Notes under the pieces: model-generated
What the model was told of the DNA's origin: nothing
The model's database searches: none
What the model saw: only the letters and a program-made list of their open reading frames with translations
Part shown: piece after piece, positions 20,291 to 29,009 of the stretch
Layout of the letters: each line of letters starts with the position of its first letter
Numbering within the stretch: the stretch's first letter is position 1
Program-made: the position numbers and the translations under genes
NCBI RefSeq assembly: GCF_002979755.1
Contig: NZ_PCPP01000001.1
Location: 1,644,665-1,708,664 of the forward strand
Source: Chryseobacterium culicis
Lineage (GTDB): Bacteria > Bacteroidota > Bacteroidia > Flavobacteriales > Weeksellaceae
Reading direction: 5' to 3'
DNA: 64,000 nucleotides

Positions 20291-20460
20291 GATTCCTATG
20301 GAATGACAAATACAACGCTTAGTTTATCCGTACAGTTTGTCATTCCGTAGGAATCTCTGTATAAATGAAAAGCCGGAAGATTGTTGGAAAACGCAAAGGC
20401 GCAAGTTGTTTTCCAAATTGTATGTTTTTAAGGCGCAAAGATTTTATCTCCGATAAAATG
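20291..20460. repeat. Composite repeat R1+R3 (R1 copy G)
   Basis: R1 at 20291-20356 and R3 at 20383-20460, identical to the composite in duplication unit 1. Confidence 0.85.
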
Positions 20461-20570
20461 TGATAATGACAAAAACTGGATTATCTATTTGTATAAAATC
20501 CTAGCCATCATTTCATTATCTTTGAAAAATGCTCTCTCTTTCCAATATGAGTTGTGTATACAAAAGCTAT

Positions 20571-20621
20571 TGCGTTTGACTGGCAGTCAAAAGGTTGCGG
20601 TTTCGAATCCCGTATTCTCCA
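20571..20621 (+). pseudogene. 3' fragment of a tRNA-Ala(GGC) gene, likely integration-site remnant
   Basis: The anticodon arm TTTGA-CTGGCAG-TCAAA has anticodon GGC. It is followed by the variable region, a T arm with loop TTCGAAT (one stem mismatch beside it) and the acceptor 3' strand TATTCTCCA. The D arm and 5' acceptor strand are missing: upstream sequence does not pair with TATTCTCC. A 3'-terminal tRNA fragment is what site-specific integration into a tRNA gene leaves at one end of an element. The intact gene is not in this window. Confidence 0.75.
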
Positions 20622-20702
20622 CTCAACAATGCTATTTAACCTGATTTTTCTAAATCGTGAATTAAGATGGTTGGATAATGTTTAGGTGAGACTTACTATT
20701 GA

Positions 20703-22823
20703 TTAACCAAGTTGCACCTGAAAATCATCACTCAAAGTTAAAACACCTTCTGCAAGATTTTCCGGATGTGTGGTAAAGCCTTTCAATTTTGAAGTTTTCC
20801 CTTTTAATACAAGGTCTAAAAGCTGTTTATCAGACAATTTTTTACCAAAAATTTCAAAGGTAATTTTGAATCCACAGTTTTTAAAATCAGAACATCCTAC
20901 TGCTGTTTTTCCTTTGATCAGGTTGTGTTCTTTGCATTTCGGGCATTTCGTTTCTTCCCAGGACTGAAGTTCTTTTTTCTGTGCAGGTTCTCTTTTTTTC
21001 TTTTCCTTTACTTCTTCTTTTTCTTCTTCCTGAAGGGTAATCACTTTTCCTTTCCCATATACCACTTTTTCAGTAAGTTCGGTAACCATCTGAATCAGTT
21101 CTTCTTTGAACATGTTGGCTTCATACTCTCCTTTTTCAATTTTACGAAGTTTGGATTCCCATTCACCAGTCAGTTCCGGACTTTTTAACAGCTCATCTTC
21201 GATGGTGTCAATCAACTGAATTCCGGTTTGGGTAGCGATGAGGTTTTTTCTTTTTTTCTCGATGTATTTTCTTTTGAAAAGGGTTTCAATGATGTTGGCA
21301 CGGGTGGATGGTCTTCCGATTCCGTTGTTCTTCAGCATTTCACGCAACTCTTCATCTTCTACCTGTTTTCCGGCAGTTTCCATGGCTCTCAGCAAGGTTG
21401 CTTCGGTATAAGGCTTTGGAGGTGTTGTTTTTCCCTGGTGAATCATAGGATCGTGCGGTCCGGTTTCTCCTACGATAAATTCAGGAATGGTTTGTTCTTC
21501 TTCTTTGTCCTTATCAGCAGTTTCTTCCTTAGGCTCTTTGGCATAAACAGCTCTCCATCCTGCTTCAAGCACCTGTCTTCCACTGGTTTTAAAAGGAATC
21601 GTTCCTACTTTTCCTTCCACCAATGTATTTGAAATTTTACATTCCGGATAGAAAACGGCAATGAAACGTTTGGCAATCAGATCATAAATCAGTTTTTCTT
21701 CCCTGCTCAGATTTTGAGAAGGTGGAATTTCCGTAGGAATGATCGCATGGTGATCGGTTACTTTTGTATCATCGAAAACAGCCTTTGATTTTGGAATCGG
21801 AGCTTCCAGTAACGGAGCAATCAGCTCCTGATAAGGATACATTTTCTGAAGAATCCCTGTTATTTTCGGATATAAACTCTCGGATAGATAGGTGGTATCA
21901 ACACGTGGATAGGTTACGTGCTTCTTTTCATAAAGACTTTGGATATAATTCAGGGTATTTTCTGCTGAATAACCGTATTTTTTATTGGCTTCTACCTGAA
22001 GTCCGGTCAGGTCGAAAAGTCGTGGATTTTTTTCTTTCCCTTCTTTAATTTCGAAAGAAACGATCTCAAATGGATTGACTTTAAGATATTCCAGTCCTTT
22101 CTCAGCACGTTCCAACGTTTTTAAACGGTCAATCGCTGCATTGAAAAGAACGTCACGATATTTGGTTTTCAGTTCCCAATACTCTTCTGTGGTAAAAGCA
22201 TCAATTTCTTTCTGACGCTGCACCAGCATGGCCAATGTAGGAGTCTGTACCCTTCCAATAGAAAGAACGGCTTTATTTCCTCCAAATTTCTTAGTAAAAA
22301 GCCTGGTAGCATTGATTCCCAACAGCCAGTCTCCGATAGCTCTGGCATTTCCGGCCAGATACAGATTTTTATAATCTTCCGCAGGTTTTAAGCTGGCAAA
22401 CCCTTCTTTAATAGCATCTTCCGTCAATGAAGATATCCATAAACGCTGGATAGGTTTGTTGCATTTCGCTTTCTGCAATACCCAACGCTGGATGAGTTCT
22501 CCCTCCTGCCCGGCATCCCCGCAGTTGATGACCTCATCACATTCTTCGACCAATCTTTCAATCACTTTAAACTGATTTTCAACGCCTTTATTCGGGATCA
22601 ACTTGATTCCAAAACTATTGGGAATAATGGGTAGTGAAAAGAGGTTCCATGATTTGAACTGTGGGCCGTAGTCATGAGGTTCTTTCAAGGTACAAAGGTG
22701 TCCGAACGTCCATGTCACGCAATAGCCGTTTCCTTCCATATAGCCTTGTTTAGGCGTGGTAGCGCCCAATACTTTGGCGATATCTCTGGCAACACTGGGT
22801 TTCTCGGCAATACATAATTTCAT
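20703..22823 (-). CDS. topB: DNA topoisomerase III
   Basis: Type IA topoisomerase of 706 residues that relaxes and decatenates DNA through a 5'-phosphotyrosine. It opens MKLCIAEKPSVARDIAKVLG; the TOPRIM acidic motif is DAGQEGE near residue 97, SIGRVQTPTLAMLV lies near 195, and the active-site Tyr is in VTYPRVDTTYL. The C-terminus carries a zinc-finger-like CPKC...CSDFKNCGF, after a Lys/Glu-rich linker. I start at 22821-22823; a TTG nine codons upstream is not supported by the family N-terminus. Mobile elements often carry topB, and this one stands next to a tRNA fragment and an Abi gene, but chromosomal copies are also common. Confidence 0.95.
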   Translation of the reverse strand: MKLCIAEKPSVARDIAKVLGATTPKQGYMEGNGYCVTWTFGHLCTLKEPHDYGPQFKSWNLFSLPIIPNSFGIKLIPNKGVENQFKVIERLVEECDEVINCGDAGQEGELIQRWVLQKAKCNKPIQRLWISSLTEDAIKEGFASLKPAEDYKNLYLAGNARAIGDWLLGINATRLFTKKFGGNKAVLSIGRVQTPTLAMLVQRQKEIDAFTTEEYWELKTKYRDVLFNAAIDRLKTLERAEKGLEYLKVNPFEIVSFEIKEGKEKNPRLFDLTGLQVEANKKYGYSAENTLNYIQSLYEKKHVTYPRVDTTYLSESLYPKITGILQKMYPYQELIAPLLEAPIPKSKAVFDDTKVTDHHAIIPTEIPPSQNLSREEKLIYDLIAKRFIAVFYPECKISNTLVEGKVGTIPFKTSGRQVLEAGWRAVYAKEPKEETADKDKEEEQTIPEFIVGETGPHDPMIHQGKTTPPKPYTEATLLRAMETAGKQVEDEELREMLKNNGIGRPSTRANIIETLFKRKYIEKKRKNLIATQTGIQLIDTIEDELLKSPELTGEWESKLRKIEKGEYEANMFKEELIQMVTELTEKVVYGKGKVITLQEEEKEEVKEKKKREPAQKKELQSWEETKCPKCKEHNLIKGKTAVGCSDFKNCGFKITFEIFGKKLSDKQLLDLVLKGKTSKLKGFTTHPENLAEGVLTLSDDFQVQLG

Positions 22824-23006
22824 GAACTCGGGTTTATTGAAGGAGTGCAAAAATCGGGATTTTTTTTGACTTTAGCTAATCCATACAAATTCCAACATAA
22901 TATGTTTTTTCTAATAACTAAATTTAATCTAATAATTTTTACATTCAAATCTTGGGGCAATTGATTATTCAAATAAGTATTAGGTATTTTCAATATAAGA
23001 CAAACA

Positions 23007-24080
23007 TTAATCTTGAAACTCAAATAATGGATCATTCTCTTTTCCACTTTCTTTTTTTAAACTTCTTTTAAATTCTTCAACATCTTCTAGAATAGTATTA
23101 TCAAATAGCATTTCATTATTCAAATTATGAATCATTCTATAATCAGTAAAAAAATTATTTACTTTACTTTTATCATTCTGTTCCCATTTTTCACCAAACC
23201 CTGCTTTCCAATTATAAAATAATAGTGCCTGTTCAAAATTGGATAATTGTGCTCTTAAAATTCTAAGATATTTTCTTTTCTCCTTATAACTTATAATCTT
23301 TTCATCTTCATCAGCCACAAACTTCACTGTCAAATATAAGTGTCGATAAATATGAGCTAAATAATTTGAATGACCAGAACAGTATGATATATTCATGGGC
23401 TTATTTTGAGTAAAAAATAAATAAATATTATCATCTGCAGTAATTGTTCCTTCTATATCTAGACCGTTTTTATATTGACAATTTAATTGATTTTGTTTTG
23501 ATCTAATACCAAAGAAAAATATTAAATAAGATTTTTTTAAAATACTATTATTATCTAAATTATCTCGAGATAACCTCTCTATATGTTTATATATGTGTTT
23601 TAATTCTGAATACAATTCCTCAAATGCTCTTCTACCCGTAAAAGTTTTATCATTTTCCTCAATATATTTTACTTCATTAACATTTTCCTTATGTAGTTTT
23701 AACATCTCATAAAACTGACTTTCAAATTTTTGAATTATAAATTGATTTTTAATCTCATCATTTGCTAATTTTTGCATATAAAAAGCAAGAAAAGTAAAAA
23801 TTACACCAGCTATACCAACAAAAGGTCCCATTGTTCCACCAATTGTATCACCTATCTCATTAGGATTTAATTCTTTTCCACTTAAAATATTTGTTAAGAA
23901 GTACGGAGAAAATAAAGAAATAAATATAAATGAGATTCCTAACAAAACTCCAATAAAGGTCCAGTTTTTCTTAATTGATTCATTTACATTTTCAACCAAA
24001 CCTTTAATATTTAAAATTATTAATAGAATGATGATTAAAATTAATATTAGAAAAATTAATATTAGATTATTTATGTTCAT
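23007..24080 (-). CDS. PutAbiC-like phage abortive infection membrane protein
   Basis: Candidate phage-defence protein of 357 residues. Two or three hydrophobic segments lie at residues 4-25, 41-63 and 85-104, followed by the family pattern FTFLAFYMQKLAND and KFESQFYEMLKLHKENV. A second conserved block is SNYLAHIYRHLYLTVKFV in the middle. These fit the putative AbiC family (PF16872 as I recall). The gene is strikingly AT-rich, with runs such as ATT/ATA Ile codons, unlike topB beside it, which suggests acquisition. A TATCTTTG -7 element lies at 24165-24172. Confidence 0.78.
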   Translation of the reverse strand: MNINNLILIFLILILIIILLIILNIKGLVENVNESIKKNWTFIGVLLGISFIFISLFSPYFLTNILSGKELNPNEIGDTIGGTMGPFVGIAGVIFTFLAFYMQKLANDEIKNQFIIQKFESQFYEMLKLHKENVNEVKYIEENDKTFTGRRAFEELYSELKHIYKHIERLSRDNLDNNSILKKSYLIFFFGIRSKQNQLNCQYKNGLDIEGTITADDNIYLFFTQNKPMNISYCSGHSNYLAHIYRHLYLTVKFVADEDEKIISYKEKRKYLRILRAQLSNFEQALLFYNWKAGFGEKWEQNDKSKVNNFFTDYRMIHNLNNEMLFDNTILEDVEEFKRSLKKESGKENDPLFEFQD

Positions 24081-24164
24081 AATTTGAAAAAATACAAGCT
24101 TAAAATATTTATTTATAAAAAAGTATATCTAAAACTGTAATAGATTTTATAGTTATTAGTTTGA

Positions 24165-24172
24165 CAAAGATA
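24165..24172 (-). promoter_or_regulatory. -7 promoter element (TATCTTTG) of the PutAbiC-like gene
   Basis: Exact TAnnTTTG on the minus strand, about 85 bases before the ATG and just downstream of the neighbouring gene's terminator. Confidence 0.5.
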
Positions 24173-24190
24173 GTTAATAAATAGACTAAA

Positions 24191-24214
24191 AAGCCCCCTT
24201 AAAAAAGGAGGCTA
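24191..24214 (-). terminator. Terminator of the M17 N-domain gene
   Basis: On the minus strand AGCCTCCTT-TTTT-AAGGGGGCT (one T-G pair) is followed by TTTTTAG, directly after the stop codon of the gene at 24243. Confidence 0.8.
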
Positions 24215-24242
24215 AATCAACAATGTAATGAAACTAGGTTCA

Positions 24243-24971
24243 TTATTTCTTTTGAGCTTCTGAAATGGCATCAGCAATTCCTCCACCTGCGGTTTCAAAA
24301 AAGGCAGGGCCAGCCAGAAGGTATACTTTTTCTAATTTTTTGGTGGTGGATAATTTGTGTTCTTTCAGGTAATTTTCAGAACGGTTGGCGTGCACAATTC
24401 CTCTTACTACATTTCCGGCTACCAAAGCGGTTGGAGAGTCTATTCCGGCATCTTTCAGATCGCTGGCAAAGGCAAAATTGGTAACACCTAATCTCATAGC
24501 TTCGCGGGCAGCTACTTCTCCTACGGAAGTCATTAAATCTGGTGTGAACTTGTTGCGGTCACCTAAACCGATCAGCAATAATTTCTTTGCAGACATCGAT
24601 CCTGCAGGAGGTGTAATTAAAAGGGTTTCCAAAGAATGTCCCTGAAACTGTCCAGCCTTTCTGATATTGGTTAGTTCTCCTTTTAAAGCTTCATCCAGGT
24701 GAACCAGTCCGTTCAATTTAGCAGGTAATGCCTGAGCATTGAAGATGTCACCTTCTGTATATTCGAAAACACAGGCTACCTGAAGCTGGGCATCTGCTGA
24801 AGAAGGTCCCTGTACCAATCCTACCATGGAGATGCCGTCTACAGTTCCCCAGGTTTTGGATGTTCCGATGGCTGTTGTTTTTGCAGGTGCTGTAGTGGTT
24901 GTTTGTGCAAAATTTAATGTTGAGAATGCTAATGTTGCAATTACCAGTGATTGTTTTACTGTATTTTTCAT
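24243..24971 (-). CDS. Exported stand-alone N-terminal domain of M17 leucyl aminopeptidase
   Basis: A 242-residue protein with a signal peptide (residues 1-22, NFAQ) and a Thr/Ala-rich linker. The rest matches only the macro-like N-terminal domain of M17 peptidases, for example KKLLLIGLGDRNKFTPDLM and ALVAGNVVRGIVHANRSENYLKEHK. The metal-binding catalytic domain (NTDAEGR motif) is absent, and a strong terminator follows the stop, so this is not a recent truncation. Its role is unknown: it could bind a peptidase partner or ADP-ribose-like ligand outside the cytoplasm. Confidence 0.82.
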   Translation of the reverse strand: MKNTVKQSLVIATLAFSTLNFAQTTTTAPAKTTAIGTSKTWGTVDGISMVGLVQGPSSADAQLQVACVFEYTEGDIFNAQALPAKLNGLVHLDEALKGELTNIRKAGQFQGHSLETLLITPPAGSMSAKKLLLIGLGDRNKFTPDLMTSVGEVAAREAMRLGVTNFAFASDLKDAGIDSPTALVAGNVVRGIVHANRSENYLKEHKLSTTKKLEKVYLLAGPAFFETAGGGIADAISEAQKK

Positions 24972-25027
24972 GAGATTTTTTTGTTGTTAGTTGCTGGTTA
25001 TTTTTGTTGCGGGTTGTGTGTGTTTTT

Positions 25028-25101
25028 GTTGGATAACGCAAAGGCGCGAAGTTTTTGCTGATGTTTTATTTTTTTAGGCGCAAGTCGCTTCGCTCCGGGT
25101 A
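25028..25101. repeat. Dispersed repeat R3, diverged copy
   Basis: GTTGGATAACGCAAAGGCGC and AGGCGCAAGTCGCTTCGCTC show the R3 plan (two GGCGCAA/GGCGCGAA motifs and a closing stem) with substitutions. It stands alone, without R1. Confidence 0.65.
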
Positions 25102-25216
25102 TTTTTTGTTTTTTCAAAGGTAGTTTCTGTGATGCAGAGGTGCATTGATCTGGGATAATTGTTCAATTAATTTTCAAATTATCTCATTTTCAAATTTTCA
25201 AATTCCCTATATTTTT

Positions 25217-26584
25217 TTAAAACTTAAATACAATTCTGGAGTTGATAAAGAGTCCGTCTTTGGGGTTATCGATGACATCGTTGATGAAAGCCCCGGTGTT
25301 GAAATACTGTATTCCTGTATTAAAGGTTAAAAATGAATTGATTTTATAATTAAAACTTCCCAAGAAAGCCGTTCCGATGTATTTCTTTTTTGAGTTTGAA
25401 GATGGTAGGTTTAATGTTCCGCTGGGTCTGTAAATTCCGTCTTGGGTAGAATATCTCCAGTTGAAAACTACGTCTGCCTGCACCGTTATTTTTTTACCTA
25501 AATCTATAGTTGCATAGGGGTGAATATCAATTAAGTTTACAGGTCCGATCTGAGGATTAAATCCAAAATATCCACCTTTCGGATACAGAGGATTGAATGT
25601 TCCTAATGTTCCGTCTCCTTTATTGCTGTCGCCTGAGATATAATCATTTCTAAGATTGATGGTTGGTTTTCCTTTTACATTTTCAAACATATATCCGATG
25701 TCTGCGGAAGCCGTCCATGCGCTGATATTTCCTTTATTAAAATTACCAAACTGATAGGCTGCTTCAAAGTTGTAGATAAAGCCACCGCCATATTTCCAGA
25801 ATCTTCCGCCAAAAGTATGTCTGTTTTCGTCTGAAAGTCCGTCTTCAAAGCGTACATCTTTTCTGTGAATCCCCAGATAATACAGCTCCAGATTTCCGCT
25901 TTTGGGAATAATCCATGTGTTGTAACTTCCCCAAAGGTTGACTGATTTTGAAGATGTATTATCCAATGCTCCGGGACTGATTTCACTGGCAGCCATCATA
26001 AAGGCATCAGATCTGAAATTTCCTCTTTTGTACATGAATTTTAATCCATCAAAATAGAGTCTTAAATTCGGACCTTCTCTTACGGAGATCAATCTTCCGC
26101 TTCCATAGTCCAATTCCTGTCTTCCTGCCCGTACGGTCAGTTTTTCTTTATCATTTTTCAGGATATCGACATCAATGAAGAGGTTCTGAATATTCAGATG
26201 GTCCTCATCAATCGGTCTTGGTCCATTTTTCCTTCCATTTTCCCATGCACTTCTCACCTGCCCGAAAATTCTTACCCGTGAGCCCAGATGCAGATCTGCA
26301 TGTACATTGTATCTTTGAATCAGAAAAGGATTACTTCCAATGTCCATTCTTCCCCAATCTTCATTATTAAAATCTACAAATTCCAGTCTTGCTTCTCCTC
26401 CCAATGACAGATATTGGTTATTGTTTTCTGCAATCGGGATGTATTTTATGGAGTTATAAAAAGTTTTTGCAGAGTCTTTGTATGCCGCATATTCTTCATC
26501 AAACCTCATCAACTTAAACTGAGCAGAAAGCTGAAGTGGAATAAAAATCTGCAGTAACAGTACAATGGCAATCAGTTTTTTCAT
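25217..26584 (-). CDS. Alginate-export-like outer membrane barrel protein
   Basis: Outer-membrane protein of 455 residues. Signal peptide 1-21 (PLQLSAQ), then FNSIKYIP...YLSLGGEARLEF and many alternating amphipathic strands such as VRIFGQVRSAWENGRK and LTVRAGRQELDYGSGRL, ending in the terminal Phe (RIVFKF). These are hallmarks of the alginate_exp porin family, although many members transport other small molecules. The ATG at 26582-26584 overlaps the stop of the DoxX gene (ATGA), so the two are translationally coupled; longer in-frame starts upstream lie inside doxX and lack a signal peptide. Confidence 0.85.
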   Translation of the reverse strand: MKKLIAIVLLLQIFIPLQLSAQFKLMRFDEEYAAYKDSAKTFYNSIKYIPIAENNNQYLSLGGEARLEFVDFNNEDWGRMDIGSNPFLIQRYNVHADLHLGSRVRIFGQVRSAWENGRKNGPRPIDEDHLNIQNLFIDVDILKNDKEKLTVRAGRQELDYGSGRLISVREGPNLRLYFDGLKFMYKRGNFRSDAFMMAASEISPGALDNTSSKSVNLWGSYNTWIIPKSGNLELYYLGIHRKDVRFEDGLSDENRHTFGGRFWKYGGGFIYNFEAAYQFGNFNKGNISAWTASADIGYMFENVKGKPTINLRNDYISGDSNKGDGTLGTFNPLYPKGGYFGFNPQIGPVNLIDIHPYATIDLGKKITVQADVVFNWRYSTQDGIYRPSGTLNLPSSNSKKKYIGTAFLGSFNYKINSFLTFNTGIQYFNTGAFINDVIDNPKDGLFINSRIVFKF

Positions 26585-27012
26585 GATGATTTCTTTGTTA
26601 AATAATAATCCACTGAATATTTTCCTGAACCCATCCATAATAAAAACAGGTAACACAAACTGTACATAAACGGAGTATCTTTTACCAGTAATGCATCATT
26701 CCAATGGAGAATAAAATATCCTGTAAGGGTTACAGCCAAGATTGGTAACACAGCAATTCTTGTGAAAAATCCAAAGATTACAAATACCGGAAATACGAGA
26801 TTGGCAGCATCCGCAAAAAGGTTGTTGAATGCTTCAGGAAGATGCAACGGGTTCGGAACCTGCTCGGCTTCTGAAACACCTACTCCTATTTTTTTTAATC
26901 CGTGGGCTACGATTAATTCTACAGAAAGTAAGACTCTGAAAACTAAAAGTGCAATATTGATCAGTTTTCCTCCCGGATTGGTGTTTGTGATGATATGGAT
27001 TATTTTTTTCAT
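26581..27012 (-). CDS. DoxX family membrane protein
   Basis: A 143-residue DoxX/DoxD-like integral membrane protein with four helices; the family pattern LLVFRVLLSVELIVAHGLKKIG and FAVFVIFGFFTR-like segments are visible (residues 20-45 and 70-90). Often linked to thiol or quinone redox chemistry, but no exact role can be given. I start at 27010-27012 (MKKIIHIITNTNPGG); upstream in-frame codons add a basic stretch that is not conserved. Stop overlaps the porin start. Upstream gap to the amidohydrolase is about 160 bases. Confidence 0.85.
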   Translation of the reverse strand: MKKIIHIITNTNPGGKLINIALLVFRVLLSVELIVAHGLKKIGVGVSEAEQVPNPLHLPEAFNNLFADAANLVFPVFVIFGFFTRIAVLPILAVTLTGYFILHWNDALLVKDTPFMYSLCYLFLLWMGSGKYSVDYYLTKKSS

Positions 27013-27175
27013 GATTGTTGTAACTGTTTTACTATTGAAGACTTTTATGGGTAAAACCACCCTGTCAAAAATTCTTCGAATTTTCACCACCCCTCCAAAG
27101 GAGGGAAATTTTCATCCCTTCAGTTGGAATATTGGTTGATAATTAATTGATTAGAAACCTTTGTGATTTAAAAAA

Positions 27176-28948
27176 TTATTTTGTCTGATAGCCTCCGTAA
27201 TATTTTACGGGTGACCATTCCGGAATGACAGGAAGCGGTGCTGGTGCGGCTGTTTTGTAGGTTTCATCTCCGTACACTACTTTTCCGTCTACGATGGTTA
27301 GTTTTGAAGTAATATTTTTAATTTCTTCATCCTTAACCTCAAAATAGTCTTTATCCAAAATGGTAAGGTCTGCAAAATATCCCTTTTGTATTTTTCCTTT
27401 CTGATAGTCTTTTATTAATTCATAACCGCCATAAGTAGAAAGGGATAAGGCTGTTTTTCTGTCCAGCGTATTTTCTTTTCCCATCACCTGAGTTCCTCCG
27501 ATGGTTTTTCCTGTTGTGATCCAGTATAAAGCCACCCATGGATTGTAGCTTGCGACTCTTGTTCCGTCTGTTCCCAATCCTACGGGAATTCCCATGTCAA
27601 GCATTTTTTTCACGGGAGGAGAAGCTAAAGCCGGCTTTTTACCATATCTGTGGATGAAACTTTCCCCTTGATACGCCATTCTGTGCTGTACTGCAATCCC
27701 TCCGCCCAAAGCTTTGATTCTTTTCATATTGTCTTCAGTAACGGTTTCTGCGTGATCAATAAACCAGACTAATCCGTTCAAAGGAGTTTCTTTGTTGACT
27801 TCCTCAATGACATTTAAAAATCTTGTGATGCTTTCATTATAGGTAGCATGAATTCTGAAAGGCCATTTATTTTTTACCAGAAGACTTACAACCTCTTTCA
27901 TATTTTTTTCCATGGTAGCGGGAAGTTCTGGTCTTGGAAAAAGGAAGTTTTCAAAATCGGCACCATCAGAAACCAGGTTTTCACCACCTCCGTTCACATG
28001 GTAATCTATTTCATTAAAATCATTGTGGCCATGATCATCAATCTCTACCATTCCTATCCATTTGGTATAATCTGCAAGTTCAGACCCTTTTTTTTGAGCA
28101 AATAAATAGTAAGGTAAGCGAACGGTAATTTTTCCTTCTTTGTTCAGCTGATCTGTTGTTCCATAATCGTCAGGAAAATTTTGGAATCCTCCTCCTGCAT
28201 CCATTACAGCCGTTACCCCTAATCTGTTCAGTTCCGTCATATATTGAAGGGTTGAGTTTATTTTTTCTTCTTCTTTCAACTCCGGTAATTTGGCCAATGT
28301 TGAATAAAGGATGAAAGCGTTAGGCTCTGCAACCAATAATCCTGTAGGATCTCCATTGTTGTCTTTTTCAATAAGTCCCTGTGCTGGATTTGGAGTATCT
28401 CCGTTGATGTTCAGTTCTTGTAATCCTGCTTTGTTTAACCATGCTTTTCCATAAAGATACATGATGAATGTGGGAACATCTCCTGTGGCTTCATTAATTT
28501 CAGCCAGTGTGGGAAGTCGTTTTTCTTCAAACTGATATTCATTCCAGCCTCCGATCACTCTTACCCATTGACCTTTTGGGGTTCTCTGCGCCTGTTCTTT
28601 CAGCATTTCCAGCGCTCTTTTTAAAGATTTCACACCATCCCAGCGAAGTTCTGTATTGTAAAATCTGCCTCCACGGATCACATGCAAATGGCTGTCAAAC
28701 AAACCTGGAATCACTCTGTTTCCTTTGGCATCAATGACTTTTGTATTGCTGCTTTTTAATTTTAAAATCTGGGCGTTTGTTCCGGTTTGTAAGATTTTAT
28801 GATCTTTTATAGCTACAGCCTGTACTTCAGGATTTTTATCATCCATTGTGGTAATTTTCCCATTGGTAATGATCATGTCTGCTTTCTGAGCATGGAGTAT
28901 TCCTGTTCCTAAAACCGCAGAAAAGATAAGTGTATTCAGTAATTTCAT
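27176..28948 (-). CDS. Exported amidohydrolase, YtcJ-like
   Basis: Metal-dependent hydrolase of 590 residues with signal peptide 1-20 (GILHAQ). The N-terminal MIITNGKITTMDDKNPEVQAVAIKDHKI and the metal motif GLFDSHLHVIRGG (HxH near residues 87-89), the later WFIDHAETV and GLGTDGTR (metal Asp) place it in the YtcJ/N-substituted formamide deformylase group of the amidohydrolase superfamily. Substrate unknown. A C-terminal Pro-rich tail ends in YYGGYQTK. Part of a run of exported enzymes on this strand; a hairpin lies in the 61-base gap upstream. Confidence 0.88.
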   Translation of the reverse strand: MKLLNTLIFSAVLGTGILHAQKADMIITNGKITTMDDKNPEVQAVAIKDHKILQTGTNAQILKLKSSNTKVIDAKGNRVIPGLFDSHLHVIRGGRFYNTELRWDGVKSLKRALEMLKEQAQRTPKGQWVRVIGGWNEYQFEEKRLPTLAEINEATGDVPTFIMYLYGKAWLNKAGLQELNINGDTPNPAQGLIEKDNNGDPTGLLVAEPNAFILYSTLAKLPELKEEEKINSTLQYMTELNRLGVTAVMDAGGGFQNFPDDYGTTDQLNKEGKITVRLPYYLFAQKKGSELADYTKWIGMVEIDDHGHNDFNEIDYHVNGGGENLVSDGADFENFLFPRPELPATMEKNMKEVVSLLVKNKWPFRIHATYNESITRFLNVIEEVNKETPLNGLVWFIDHAETVTEDNMKRIKALGGGIAVQHRMAYQGESFIHRYGKKPALASPPVKKMLDMGIPVGLGTDGTRVASYNPWVALYWITTGKTIGGTQVMGKENTLDRKTALSLSTYGGYELIKDYQKGKIQKGYFADLTILDKDYFEVKDEEIKNITSKLTIVDGKVVYGDETYKTAAPAPLPVIPEWSPVKYYGGYQTK

Positions 28949-28971
28949 TATTTCAATATTTAAGGTTGAAG

Positions 28972-29001
28972 GTTTCGGCAGGCTTTCAGCCTGCCGAAAA
29001 C
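28972..29001 (-). other. Intercistronic hairpin
   Basis: GTTTCGGCAGGCT pairs with AGCCTGCCGAAAAC around TTC: a 13-bp, GC-rich stem between the YcaC-like gene and the amidohydrolase gene. It lacks a good T run, so it may be a partial terminator or an mRNA-stability element that sets different levels for the two genes. Confidence 0.7.
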
Positions 29002-29009
29002 AGACATCA

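Larger units (their letters stand above)
20131..20521. repeat. Tandem duplication, unit 2
   Basis: Second unit, shift 394. The central stretch of about 220 bases (from TTTGTATTGTGATAAAG through GATAAAATGTGATAATG) is identical to unit 1, while both flanks differ at many positions. Confidence 0.95.

Noticed and set aside
20571..20621. Functional tRNA-Ala gene
   Set aside because: D arm and 5' acceptor strand are missing, so no cloverleaf can form.
21228..21632. 134-codon open frame antisense to topB
   Set aside because: Phe-rich reverse complement of Lys/Glu-rich topB coding sequence; a frequent artefact.
22820..23047. 75-codon frame between topB and the Abi-like gene
   Set aside because: Overlaps both genes and has no conserved pattern.
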